Below are positions 8,194 to 16,336 of a DNA stretch of 64,000 bases, piece by piece. A program made the translations under genes and the position numbers. Within the stretch, counting starts at the first letter, position 1; each line of letters begins with the position of its first letter. Below the pieces are notes generated by a model that had not been told where the DNA came from, did no database searches, and saw only the letters and a program-made list of their open reading frames with translations. This DNA is from Cytophagales bacterium. GTDB taxonomy: Bacteria > Bacteroidota > Bacteroidia > Cytophagales > Cyclobacteriaceae. The stretch spans positions 1 through 64,000 of the forward strand of contig JAFLBQ010000009.1 in NCBI GenBank assembly GCA_017303805.1, read 5' to 3'.

Positions 8194-9453
8194 ATGAAAA
8201 ACCTTAAAACTGTTTTGTCTATACTGTTGATAACAAGTAGTGTACTTGCATTTGCACAAGAGCCGGTTGCGTTGGCATCGGCAAAAGCCGAAGACGATAA
8301 AGACAAAAAGAAGAAGTCAGAAGCATCAACCACCGAACAGGCTTCGCAACAAAAGAAAGAAGAAGAAGAACCTTCGTTTACGTTGTCCGGATCAATCGAT
8401 ACGTACTTTCACAGTTCATTCAATACTAAAAATTATTTTGGCGAACAGTTTGGTCTTTCACCTTACGGCCCATCTACATCGTTTGCCGACCTGAAAGGAT
8501 TTTCATTGGGTATGGTAAATCTGATTGCCTCCTACTCAGGCGAAAAGGCAGGCTTTGTAGGTGATGTAGTGTTTGGGCCACGCGGGCAAGCCGCTGTCTT
8601 TGGTACCACCTCCGAGCAGGCCATCATTAACCAGGCGTATGCGTATTATAAGTTTAACGATAAGGTTACACTTAACCTGGGGCAGTTCAATACCTTTTTA
8701 GGATACGAAGTAATTTCGCCCGCGGTTAATTTTCATTATTCAACTTCGTACCTCTTTTCGTGGGGCCCCTTTAACCATACCGGTGCGCGGTTAGACTTTG
8801 CGGGCGAAAATGGGTTTGTTGCCAAGCTGGCGATAATGAACCCAACTGATATCGTGGAATTCAACCCGGTTAATACGTATACCCTTGGAGCACAACTTGG
8901 CAAGACCTCTGATAAGGGCGGTATCTGGTTCAATTTTTTGTATGGTGATCAAGATGGCACGTTGGATAAGGACAATATTACCAGCAATAGTTTCTCTGCC
9001 GGGAAGCTTTTTCAAGGCGATATTACGTTAGGCTACGACCTGAGCGATAAGTTTTACCTGGGGCTCAACACCTCGTACCAAACAGTGGGTACCGGTCAGG
9101 AAGTTGATAACAACGGAAATATTGTTGATAGTCAAGGCGACCCCTCTTCCTTCTTTGGAGTAGCACTCTATCCAAAAATCACAATCTCTGAAAATTTTGC
9201 TTTGGGGTTGCGTGCAGAATATTTCGCAATTAAAAATTATCACCTGCCTTTGTTTGGCTTGGATAGCGATGGCAATGGCAGCGTAATGGAGTTTACACTT
9301 TCGGGTAACTACAAAGTAGGTGGGCTCACGTTCATACCCGAGTTGCGCATCGATAAAACCAAAGAGAACTCTTTTTACAAGGGCTTCGATTCTGGAAACG
9401 TTAACAAAACATTGCTGCCTACACTTAACCTGGCAGCCGTGTATAAATTTTAA
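8194..9453 (+). CDS. Outer-membrane beta-barrel porin (OmpL/BBP2-like)
   Basis: The 419-residue precursor has a signal peptide (MKNLKTVLSILLITSSVLAFA, cleavage before QE), then a Lys/Glu-rich low-complexity stretch (residues about 30-60), then a barrel of alternating amphipathic strands ending in a C-terminal aromatic residue (AAVYKF). Strands such as FTLSGSIDTYFHSSF and VTLNLGQFNTFLGYE resemble Bacteroidota putative beta-barrel porin-2 proteins. It sits between amtB and glutamine synthetase (29 bp before the latter), so it probably lets small nitrogen compounds through the outer membrane. That role is inferred from context only. Confidence 0.85.
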   Translation: MKNLKTVLSILLITSSVLAFAQEPVALASAKAEDDKDKKKKSEASTTEQASQQKKEEEEPSFTLSGSIDTYFHSSFNTKNYFGEQFGLSPYGPSTSFADLKGFSLGMVNLIASYSGEKAGFVGDVVFGPRGQAAVFGTTSEQAIINQAYAYYKFNDKVTLNLGQFNTFLGYEVISPAVNFHYSTSYLFSWGPFNHTGARLDFAGENGFVAKLAIMNPTDIVEFNPVNTYTLGAQLGKTSDKGGIWFNFLYGDQDGTLDKDNITSNSFSAGKLFQGDITLGYDLSDKFYLGLNTSYQTVGTGQEVDNNGNIVDSQGDPSSFFGVALYPKITISENFALGLRAEYFAIKNYHLPLFGLDSDGNGSVMEFTLSGNYKVGGLTFIPELRIDKTKENSFYKGFDSGNVNKTLLPTLNLAAVYKF

Positions 9454-9482
9454 AAATGAATTAACCACTAAACAAACTACCT

Positions 9483-10535
9483 ATGTCTAAAACCAAATTG
9501 GAGTACATCTGGCTGGATGGCTACGCACCCACTCAGAGTCTGCGCAGTAAAACAAAAATTGTAAAAAACTTTAATGGCACATTAGAAGAATGCCCAACCT
9601 GGTCGTTCGATGGAAGTTCTACCGAGCAAGCTCCGGGTGGTTCAAGCGATTGCTTACTCGAGCCGGTGGCTCTCTTCCCCGATCCGGCACGCAAGGATGC
9701 CTACCTGGTAATGTGCGAAGTATTAAGTCCCGATGGCACCCCACACCCGACAAACGGCCGCGCTACAATTGAAGATGACGACCGCGACTTCTGGTTTGGT
9801 TTTGAACAGGAGTACTTCCTGTGGGACCCGGGCACTAATAAACCGTTGGGCTTTCCGGAAAACGGATACCCTGCACCGCAAGGTCCTTACTATTGCTCAG
9901 TGGGCGCAAAGAATGCCTTCGGTCGTTCTATTGTGGAAGAGCACCTGGATTATTGCCTGGCAGCCGGCATTAACGTAGAAGGCATTAATGCCGAAGTTGC
10001 TCCGGGCCAATGGGAGTTTCAGATCTTTGCCAAAGGCGCCAAAGAAGCGGGCGATCAGGTTTGGGTTGCCCGCTATCTTTTGGAACGTACGGCAGAAAAA
10101 TATGGAGTAGCCATTAACTGGCATTGCAAACCGCTGGGTGCTACCGATTGGAATGGCTCGGGCATGCATGCAAACTTCTCTAATTCATTGTTGCGCGAGG
10201 CCGGCTCTAAAGACATTTATGATTTGGTGTGCAGTGCCTTTGCACCTTATGTAAAAGAACACATTGCCGTGTACGGTGCCGATAACCACTTGCGCTTAAC
10301 CGGCAAACACGAAACACAAAGCATCGATAAATTTTCGTATGGTATTTCTGATAGGGGCGCTTCCATTCGTATTCCTATTGCCACCGTAGAAAACGGTTGG
10401 CGCGGATGGCTGGAAGATCGCAGACCCAATTCAGCCGCTGATCCTTACAAGGTAGCTGCGCGCATTATTACTACGGTAAAAACTGCGCCCGAACCTGTAC
10501 TGGTTAGCGTGAATGGCAACGGGAAAGGGAGGTAG
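9483..10535 (+). CDS. glnA: Glutamine synthetase, type II (eukaryote-like)
   Basis: This 350-residue enzyme makes glutamine from glutamate, ammonia and ATP. The length and motifs fit GSII rather than GSI (about 470 aa) or GSIII (about 725 aa). Visible motifs are DGSSTEQAPG (43-52), GFEQEYFLWD (106-115), EVAPGQWEFQ (171-180) with metal-site Glu, NGSGMHANF (224-232), RGASIRIP (291-298) and EDRRPNSAADPY (311-322). No adenylylation-site segment of the GSI type is seen. It is last in the amtB-porin-GS operon, 29 bp after the porin, and is followed by a strong terminator. The operon would couple ammonium import to assimilation. Confidence 0.95.
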   Translation: MSKTKLEYIWLDGYAPTQSLRSKTKIVKNFNGTLEECPTWSFDGSSTEQAPGGSSDCLLEPVALFPDPARKDAYLVMCEVLSPDGTPHPTNGRATIEDDDRDFWFGFEQEYFLWDPGTNKPLGFPENGYPAPQGPYYCSVGAKNAFGRSIVEEHLDYCLAAGINVEGINAEVAPGQWEFQIFAKGAKEAGDQVWVARYLLERTAEKYGVAINWHCKPLGATDWNGSGMHANFSNSLLREAGSKDIYDLVCSAFAPYVKEHIAVYGADNHLRLTGKHETQSIDKFSYGISDRGASIRIPIATVENGWRGWLEDRRPNSAADPYKVAARIITTVKTAPEPVLVSVNGNGKGR

Positions 10536-10558
10536 ACTTTCTCGTGTGTGAAGTGAAA

Positions 10559-10586
10559 GGGAGAGGCGCAAGCTTCTCCTTTTTTA
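10559..10586 (+). terminator. Rho-independent terminator of the amtB-porin-GS operon
   Basis: GGAGAGGC (10560-10567) pairs with GCTTCTCC (10572-10579), including one G-T pair, around a GCAA tetraloop (GNRA type), followed by six T residues. It begins 24 bp after the GS stop codon. Confidence 0.92.
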
Positions 10587-10967
10587 TTGTGCCAACTGAA
10601 AACCTGGCAACCCGCTTGATTCTCAGTTTTGAGCGCCCGGAAGCCTTTTTTGTGCTGTCGGCTATTGCTCAGAGAAAGTCCAATGTTAAGAAATTGTTAA
10701 GTTTTTGACTTTTTATGGAATCTAGTCCACGTGTAATTTTCTGTTGTTTTCATTTAAAATGACGAGTTCCTGACCGCAACCGGTTGCGAAACAAGGGCTA
10801 CTTTATTTTTAATTTATTCGGGGCTGACTGGGCAGGCTTTAAAATTACCCATCTGTATTTTTTCGAAAACGCTGTCTGCTTGCTTCCAAATCGTTGCAAA
10901 ACAGATAGTTGTGTACGATGAGCGCTTTTTTGCGTTAGTTTTAGTGTAAACTTAAAAGCAGAATTCT
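10587..10967. other. Intergenic region upstream of the 70-residue gene
   Basis: I find no gene in this 381-bp stretch. Its visible element is the 14-bp palindrome at 10775-10788. The 200 bp before the next start are AT-rich and probably contain its promoter, but no confident TTTG/TAnnTTTG pair could be assigned. Confidence 0.45.
10775..10788. promoter_or_regulatory. 14-bp perfect palindrome, LacI-family-operator-like
   Basis: CGCAACCGGTTGCG is perfectly self-complementary with a central CG, the shape of LacI/GalR-family operators. It lies 180 bp upstream of the 70-residue gene. No LacI-family gene is in the window, so the binding protein is unknown and the assignment rests on motif shape only. 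Confidence 0.35.
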
Positions 10968-11180
10968 ATGAACAACGTGATAGACATTACCCGCAACGAT
11001 TTACTGAAGCAGGAATTGAAATCGAAGTACGTGGATTTATCCGAGGCAGAGATTAACCGGGTGGATACTTCCTTCGAACAACTCATTGCCAACATTTCGG
11101 CTAAAACCCGGCAGCAAAAAGATGAGGTTGCCCGCCAAGTGGAGGAATCAGTTGCCTACGCCAAGTCGAAAACCTTATAG
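10968..11180 (+). CDS. Small conserved-looking protein of unknown function (70 aa)
   Basis: The 70-residue product is highly charged with no signal peptide, membrane segment or cysteine. It reads as two or three amphipathic helices (NDLLKQELKSKYVDLSEAEI, then RVDTSFEQLIANISAKT, then QQKDEVARQVEESVAYAKSK). The spacing of LSEAEI faintly recalls CsbD-like stress proteins, but it lacks their glycine motifs, so I do not assign a family. It looks like a real monocistronic gene: it has an ATG start, a long upstream control region, and a clear terminator 24 bp after the stop. Confidence 0.7.
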   Translation: MNNVIDITRNDLLKQELKSKYVDLSEAEINRVDTSFEQLIANISAKTRQQKDEVARQVEESVAYAKSKTL

Positions 11181-11203
11181 ACAGCAATAGTCTTTCAAAG
11201 GCC

Positions 11204-11237
11204 AAAAGCGATTCTGAATAAGAGTCGCTTTTTTTTT
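11204..11237 (+). terminator. Rho-independent terminator of the 70-residue gene
   Basis: AAAAGCGA (11204-11211) pairs with TCGCTTTT (11225-11232) and is followed by an unbroken T run. Confidence 0.88.
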
Positions 11238-11323
11238 GTGGTATTAAAAAATGATGGGAGTAGATATTTAACGGCAACAAGAATTTATTCCATAAGAGAT
11301 AGGATTAAATTCAAAAGGAATTG

Positions 11324-11372
11324 AGGCTATAACCTGATAAATGCAAATCTAAAATCAGGCTATAACCTGATA
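11324..11372. repeat. Two direct copies of a 16-bp sequence, each with an internal dyad
   Basis: AGGCTATAACCTGATA occurs at 11324-11339 and 11357-11372 (period 33 bp). In the second copy ATCAGG and CCTGAT form an inverted repeat around CTATAA. The copies flank the broken 3' end of the GIY-YIG gene. Apart from this and the GIY-YIG remnant I see nothing in 11238-11534. Confidence 0.7.
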
Positions 11373-11533
11373 TAAAGTCTGACAATATTAAATACTTGTA
11401 AACCATCAATCACCGTCCACCCCTTGGTGGCCAATGTGTTGTGCGATTGAATTCTTTTCTCCAGATCAGCGGAGTAGCCGATATAAATTTTATCGAATGC
11501 TTGAGAATGCAAAACGTACACGAAAAAGGTCAT
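11360..11533 (-). pseudogene. Truncated GIY-YIG nuclease-like gene
   Basis: Starting at ATG 11533, the first about 40 residues are a clear UPF0213-type GIY-YIG domain (MTFFVYVLHSQAFDKIYIGY, then SADLEKRIQSHN and TKGW). After this the reading frame diverges (TVIDGLQVFN...) and stops after 57 residues, where intact members run about 80-100 residues and carry the catalytic Glu. It is therefore a 3'-truncated remnant. It lies directly after the tRNA-fMet terminator. An open frame continues upstream through the tRNA, but that part is not protein-coding. Confidence 0.75.
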
Positions 11534-11534
11534 A

Positions 11535-11569
11535 AAGAAAAAAGCGACCCCTTTTGGAAGAAGTCGCTT
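11535..11569 (-). terminator. Terminator downstream of tRNA-fMet
   Basis: On the minus strand AAGCGAC (11569-11563) pairs with GTCGCTT (11548-11542), followed by a T-rich run toward 11535. It begins nine bases after the tRNA 3' end. Confidence 0.88.
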
Positions 11570-11577
11570 ATGTTTAG

Positions 11578-11650
<73 letters not shown>

Positions 11651-11715
11651 ATATGGGAGGGCAAATGTACGCGCACCCTGTATAAAAACCAACTTATATG
11701 GCACTATTTCTAAAT

Positions 11716-12414
11716 TTATCGGAAGATGCTTTTAAAACGCCACCAGATTCTTCGCGGGCTGAAGCGCCTTACACAAATACCGCCAGCTACAACGGTTTCA
11801 TTTAATGTTAACGCATCGTAGTGCATGGTTACGTTTAGTTCGCTGGGCTGCTGTGTGGCAACCTCTACCTCAACAGGAATCATACCGATAAACGAGAACT
11901 GAATTGTTTCGATAGGTTTAGCCTGGTAAAGTTCTAATTCAAACTGCCCGTTGGCATTGGTTACAGTACCGTTGGTGGTGCCCTTGCAAACCACATTCAC
12001 TCCCGGTAACAACTCAGTAGAATCCATTCCTGTAACCTGGCCTCGTATTTTAATAGCTGGCTTGCTTGCCTTTACCCGGGCCGGCCATAGTTGTTCCTGA
12101 TTTTCTTTTTTTCCTTCGGTTTGGCTTTGCACGGGCTGGGCAAGCAACACCAGCAAGGCAGCGCCTAGGGGTGGCAGACTAAACCTTACAATTGGTTGCG
12201 CTGCGTACCGTTTAAGTTGGTGCTGCGCCATGCGGCCGCAAACGGGTTGGGTTTGGTGCAGAAAGAATTTTTTAATCTCTGTTTCCGTCCAGCCGGTAAA
12301 ATCGATTACCTCTTTCTGGCAAGCGGCACAAAATTTACCTTTTTGAGAGGGTGTAAAGTTATTCCAGTTTTCGTTACACGGTGTGGGTATGCTAATGGTA
12401 AATTCAGATTTCAT
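11716..12414 (-). CDS. Membrane protein: Cys-motif N-terminus plus CarboxypepD_reg-like domain
   Basis: This 232-residue protein has three parts. The N-terminus (1-60) lacks a signal peptide and carries cysteines at 13, 29, 32 (CAAC) and about 59, a possible metal-binding module seen in Bacteroidota (TPCNENWNNFTPSQKGKFC). One hydrophobic segment follows (about 78-93, LPPLGAALLVLLAQP). The C-terminal part (about 120-205) is a carboxypeptidase-regulatory-like beta-sandwich (IRGQVTGMDSTELLPGVNV, then NGTVTNANGQFEL). The likely layout is a cytoplasmic Cys domain with the beta domain in the periplasm. The role is unknown. Confidence 0.75.
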   Translation of the reverse strand: MKSEFTISIPTPCNENWNNFTPSQKGKFCAACQKEVIDFTGWTETEIKKFFLHQTQPVCGRMAQHQLKRYAAQPIVRFSLPPLGAALLVLLAQPVQSQTEGKKENQEQLWPARVKASKPAIKIRGQVTGMDSTELLPGVNVVCKGTTNGTVTNANGQFELELYQAKPIETIQFSFIGMIPVEVEVATQQPSELNVTMHYDALTLNETVVAGGICVRRFSPRRIWWRFKSIFR

Positions 12415-12565
12415 AGGGTATAATTTTTTTGTTTAGGATTACACGGAATAGTTAGGATAATCATGCCGTATGGCCATTTTATAAGATCAGGTTTATAATT
12501 TGATGCAGCCTGCAGCCCGTTTCCATAAAACAGTTTGTAAATTTTGAGCTGTAAAAGTCCACCGG

Positions 12566-14455
12566 ATGCAGATTCGTCAACGGGTAGTTACCCTTTCTCT
12601 TATGCTGGCAAACATGCTTGCCTTTGCCTGGAGCCGCCATGCAATTGGCACATTTGAAGACCCTGCGTGGACACAAGGCCTGCTGCTGAACGGAGCAGAG
12701 TTTGCACCACTTACGTTGGATACGCAATGGTACCGATTGTTTACGCATCTCTTTCTGCATGGCAACCTCATGCACCTGGCGTTTAATATGTATGCATTGT
12801 TTACCGTTGGCAGCGAAGTAGAGCGCATTACAGGCCCCATCAAATTTTTATGGATCTACTTTTTGTGTGGCTTTACAGCTAGCCTGGCCAGTTTAGTGTT
12901 TAATTTATTTGCAATTGGTGTGGGAGCTTCGGGGGCAATTTTTGGATTGTTTGGGTTTTCGCTGGTAGCACAAATAGTAGAAAGCCGCAAACAAGAAAAG
13001 CCAATAGCGCCATTGCTCATCAACTTTATAATTTTTTTAGGTGTAAATCTTTTATACGCCAAAGCGTTGAATGCTGATAACGCTGCGCACATGGGCGGGC
13101 TTGCAGGCGGAATAGTTCTGGGCATTACTTCACTATTCAACAGAACGTACCATCAGGTAAAGGCGGAGTACTTGATTTTGCCACTTTTGATTTTGCTTTT
13201 TTTGAGTTTACCGCGCTATCCGGTAACCTACTTTAAATTTTTTCAAGAAATCCTGGCTACAGAAGATTCGGCCCAGGCGCTTTTTAAAAGACCCAACCTT
13301 TCGGACGAAGTGTATGTGAAGCACTTTAAGCAAATGGATGCCGCATGGGACACTGCCCAACAGATGTTGGATGCGCAACCTTATTTGCCCGAAGCGCTAC
13401 ATCAGGATACTTTTCGCCTACGCAAGTATATTGCCTTACGAAGGCTGGAGAATAATTTTCGGATTAACCTGGTAGAAAAGGAAAGTTACCGTTACCTGGA
13501 TAGTATAGAGTGGAGCCAGCAACAGATGCAACCGTATTACCAGTTAGACTACCCGCTTACGCAGTTGCTTCCCATCCGTAAAAAGGAAACAGACACCACC
13601 GCCCAACCCCTGCTGTATCCGGTAAAGATCTGGTATAACGATGAGTGGGAAGAAGTGCCCGGCCCACCAGCCGCATTTTACCGGATTGGTCAGCAAGATT
13701 CGATGCACTTGTGGCAAGGTTGGGTGCGCGACTATTACAGTAACGGAGCTATTCAAATGAAAGGCTTTTATACCGATGGCCGTAAAGATGGCGCTTTCTT
13801 GTATTACTCTAACCGCAACACCTACGAGCAGGCTGGCAGGTATAAGAAAGAAATCCCGGTTGGTAAATGGGAAGTGTTTCATTACAACGGCACGCTGAAA
13901 AGTGAAGAATACTATGAGCCGGAGTATTTTATGAAAAACCTCTGGGACTCGCTTGGCGTTTTGCGGGTAAAAGAAGGTGAAGGCCTGGTGCAACGCTACC
14001 ACCCCAACGGAGTGTTGGCCGAGCAGGGAGCATATCTAAAAGGAAAAAAAGAAGGGCGCTGGATTGGGTATCATGCCAATGGCCAAATGTATTTTGAAGA
14101 GTACTTTCTTAATGGTCGGCTGGTGCGCGGAAGAAGCCGAACCACAGAAGGGTTGCAGTTTGTGTACGATGAAAGCAGTTTGTTCCCTATGCCCGAGGCA
14201 GGCTTTGAGAACTATACCAACTATTTGCGCAATGCCGTGCGTACCTTAAATCCAACCGAGCATGGCATGGTAAAAATCTGGTTTCGCGTAACTGTAAACC
14301 GGGTGCTTACCGATTTTCAGGTAGATCAGAGCCTTGCACCTGCGTTGGATGCAAAAGCAATTGAACTACTAAAAGCAGGACCCGCGTGGCTTCCCGCCCG
14401 CGATCATGGCCATCGCCTGCGAAATGGCTGGAGCACGGTGGTGGTGGTGTTTTGA
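12566..14455 (+). CDS. Rhomboid protease fused to MORN-like repeats and a TonB-like C-terminus
   Basis: The N-terminal about 200 residues are a rhomboid intramembrane serine protease. They show the His65-x4-His70-x3-Asn74 motif (HGNLMHLAFN), the nucleophile in GASG (Ser122) and the partner His175 in NAAHMGG. A linker (about 210-380) leads to a MORN-variant repeat block (about 385-525; units such as YYSNGAIQMKGFYTDGRKDG and YHPNGVLAEQGAYLKGKKEG). The last about 85 residues resemble a TonB C-terminal domain (GMVKIWFRVTVNRVLTDFQV, then AGPAWLPA). The whole chain is 629 aa. It should cleave membrane proteins; the repeats and TonB-like part may recruit envelope partners. It is monocistronic. Confidence 0.85.
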   Translation: MQIRQRVVTLSLMLANMLAFAWSRHAIGTFEDPAWTQGLLLNGAEFAPLTLDTQWYRLFTHLFLHGNLMHLAFNMYALFTVGSEVERITGPIKFLWIYFLCGFTASLASLVFNLFAIGVGASGAIFGLFGFSLVAQIVESRKQEKPIAPLLINFIIFLGVNLLYAKALNADNAAHMGGLAGGIVLGITSLFNRTYHQVKAEYLILPLLILLFLSLPRYPVTYFKFFQEILATEDSAQALFKRPNLSDEVYVKHFKQMDAAWDTAQQMLDAQPYLPEALHQDTFRLRKYIALRRLENNFRINLVEKESYRYLDSIEWSQQQMQPYYQLDYPLTQLLPIRKKETDTTAQPLLYPVKIWYNDEWEEVPGPPAAFYRIGQQDSMHLWQGWVRDYYSNGAIQMKGFYTDGRKDGAFLYYSNRNTYEQAGRYKKEIPVGKWEVFHYNGTLKSEEYYEPEYFMKNLWDSLGVLRVKEGEGLVQRYHPNGVLAEQGAYLKGKKEGRWIGYHANGQMYFEEYFLNGRLVRGRSRTTEGLQFVYDESSLFPMPEAGFENYTNYLRNAVRTLNPTEHGMVKIWFRVTVNRVLTDFQVDQSLAPALDAKAIELLKAGPAWLPARDHGHRLRNGWSTVVVVF

Positions 14456-14501
14456 GAGTATTAAAAGAGCACGTGATGAGTTTAATTCGGATAAATTTTT
14501 A

Positions 14502-14529
14502 CTTAAGATTTTCTTAAGCGAAACTTAAG
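14502..14529. promoter_or_regulatory. Triple CTTAAG repeat, PmrA/QseB-box-like operator
   Basis: CTTAAG occurs at 14502-14507, 14513-14518 and 14524-14529, each separated by exactly 5 bp, giving an 11-bp period. This fits the established PmrA box yTTAAk-N5-yTTAAk and the general layout of OmpR/PhoB-family sites, with one extra half-site. It lies upstream of the efflux operon, so an OmpR-family regulator probably controls it. No such regulator gene is in the window. Confidence 0.6.
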
Positions 14530-14677
14530 GTGCTTCAGAAGTACCTAACCATATGGCTTAAATCGATTGTGGTATTTCACTTACGCGTGTTAGTAACAAC
14601 CCAAACCTCGGCTTTTCGTTTTTAGAGGCATCCTACCAAACCAGGAAATAGAGTTATGTTCGTATTCCTTATTACCT

Positions 14678-15127
14678 TTGCTGCTTAAGTTACCCGTGTT
14701 TGTAGCAAATCTTCATACTGCTGTTACTCGTTACCGAAAACCGTTTGCCAATTTGTGCAAGTCGGTTGTGGCGATGGCGTTGGTACTTACCATGTCTATT
14801 ACCAGCGTATGGGCCCGGTATAATACAGCTGAATCGCTATCGTACAAGAAAGAAACATTCCGGATTTCAGCACAGCATGCCGCAGTTCAAAGTCCATTGG
14901 ATGACTCCCTGCCTAATCCGGCCCCGACCGATGCGCAGGATGAAAACGAGAGCGCGAAACAAAGCGAAGACAATCTTGACAAGGTAATTCCACATCCACT
15001 CTCTTTAGAGCAGCAGGATTCCTATACGTGCCGGCATTCGTTGCGGCAGTTGGATTATACCCTGCATAACCGGCAAATTGTTTCGCTGGTTATCTTACAT
15101 CACGCCTGGAAGGGCTCCGTTTGCTAA
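14678..15127 (+). CDS. Small secreted or membrane-anchored protein at the head of the RND operon
   Basis: The protein (up to 149 aa) has a basic N-terminus followed by a hydrophobic stretch (VVAMALVLTMSITSVWA) that looks like a signal peptide. A Pro/Asp/Glu-rich mature region (DDSLPNPAPTDAQDENES) and a C-terminal part with two cysteines (YTCRH and a terminal GSVC) follow. No ATG is available at the extreme 5' end: the longest frame starts with TTG at 14678, and an internal ATG at 14774 would cut into the signal. I recognise no family. It lies about 100 bp before the adaptor gene and after the CTTAAG repeats, so it is probably co-regulated with the pump. Confidence 0.5.
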   Translation: MLLKLPVFVANLHTAVTRYRKPFANLCKSVVAMALVLTMSITSVWARYNTAESLSYKKETFRISAQHAAVQSPLDDSLPNPAPTDAQDENESAKQSEDNLDKVIPHPLSLEQQDSYTCRHSLRQLDYTLHNRQIVSLVILHHAWKGSVC

Positions 15128-15228
15128 CATCTTAAAGTTGTTTGCCTTTTACGGCAAACACATTCACGAGTTTTCAATTACTGCGTGAATACTCCTTTTA
15201 TCAAATTAACAAAAACCAGATTTTTTTT

Positions 15229-16314
15229 ATGAACAAATTTTTTATTCCGGGCTGTGTGCTGGTAGTAATGTTGGCAACCAGTTGTGGCCACAAAGCCCAC
15301 GATAACCATCCGGATGCGGTATATACTATTTCGAGTCCGATGCAAAAGGACACGGTGTTGTACAACGCCTACGTGTGCCAGATACATGCTATTCAGCACA
15401 TCGAATTGCGTGCACTTGAAAAAGGATACTTGCAAAATATTTATGTAGATGAAGGACAAACGGTAAAGAAAGGGCAGCGCATGTTTCAGATAATGCCTAT
15501 GATTTACCAGGCCGAAACCCAACGGGCCGAAGCAGAAGTAAACTTCGCGCAAATAGAATATGCCAATACCAAAAATCTGGCCGATCAAAAAATTGTTTCA
15601 CCCAACGAACTGGCACTTGCCAAAGCGCGGTACGAAAAAGCGCAGGCCGAGCTGGCATTGGCTAAAGCACATCTTGGCTTTACCGAAATCAAAGCACCGT
15701 TCGATGGCATCATGGACAGGTTTCAAGTACGGTTGGGAAGTTTGATTGATGAAGGCGAGTTGCTAAGCACTCTTTCGGATAACAGTAAAATGTGGGTGTA
15801 CTTTAATGTACCCGAAGCCGAGTACCTGGACTATGCCACAAGGGCAAAGTCCGACAGCCTGCTTAAAGTAAAATTGGAAATGGCAAACCACCGGTTGTTC
15901 GATCAGATTGGTGTGGTGGAAACCATTGAAGCCGACTTCAACAACGAAACGGGTAACATAGCCTTTCGGGCAACCTTTCAAAACCCCAAGCGCATTTTGC
16001 GCCATGGCGAAACGGGCAACATCTTAATGCCAACCGTTCTGAAAAATGCTTTGCTGATTCCGCAAAAGGCCACGTTTGAAATTCTGGATAAGAAATTTGT
16101 GTACGTAGTAGATGCAGAAGGGGTGGTGCACGCACGCCAGATTACGGTGGGGGCAGAAATGCCGCACTTGTATGCCGTAACCGAAGGCCTTGCCAGTAGC
16201 GATAAAATTTTGATTGAAGGTTTACGAAAGGTAAAAAACAATCAAAAAATTTCTACCGATTTCAAAAATCTGAGCAGCATACTTGCAGACTTACATCAAC
16301 TACACGCTGAATAA
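15229..16314 (+). CDS. RND efflux periplasmic adaptor subunit (lipoprotein)
   Basis: This membrane fusion protein bridges the inner-membrane pump and the outer-membrane channel. I chose ATG 15229 because it gives a lipoprotein signal ending LATSC (Cys19); the longer in-frame extension has none. The 361 residues show the biotinyl-lipoyl half-motif (IELRALEKGYLQNIYVDEGQ), a helical hairpin (AETQRAEAEVNFAQIEYANT, then KARYEKAQAELALAKAHLG), the second lipoyl half (FTEIKAPFDGIMDR) and beta-barrel/proximal domains. It is 22 bp before the pump gene in an adaptor-pump-channel operon, like AcrA/MexA. Confidence 0.93.
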   Translation: MNKFFIPGCVLVVMLATSCGHKAHDNHPDAVYTISSPMQKDTVLYNAYVCQIHAIQHIELRALEKGYLQNIYVDEGQTVKKGQRMFQIMPMIYQAETQRAEAEVNFAQIEYANTKNLADQKIVSPNELALAKARYEKAQAELALAKAHLGFTEIKAPFDGIMDRFQVRLGSLIDEGELLSTLSDNSKMWVYFNVPEAEYLDYATRAKSDSLLKVKLEMANHRLFDQIGVVETIEADFNNETGNIAFRATFQNPKRILRHGETGNILMPTVLKNALLIPQKATFEILDKKFVYVVDAEGVVHARQITVGAEMPHLYAVTEGLASSDKILIEGLRKVKNNQKISTDFKNLSSILADLHQLHAE

Positions 16315-16336
16315 GTAACGTAAAAAATCGAAGGTT

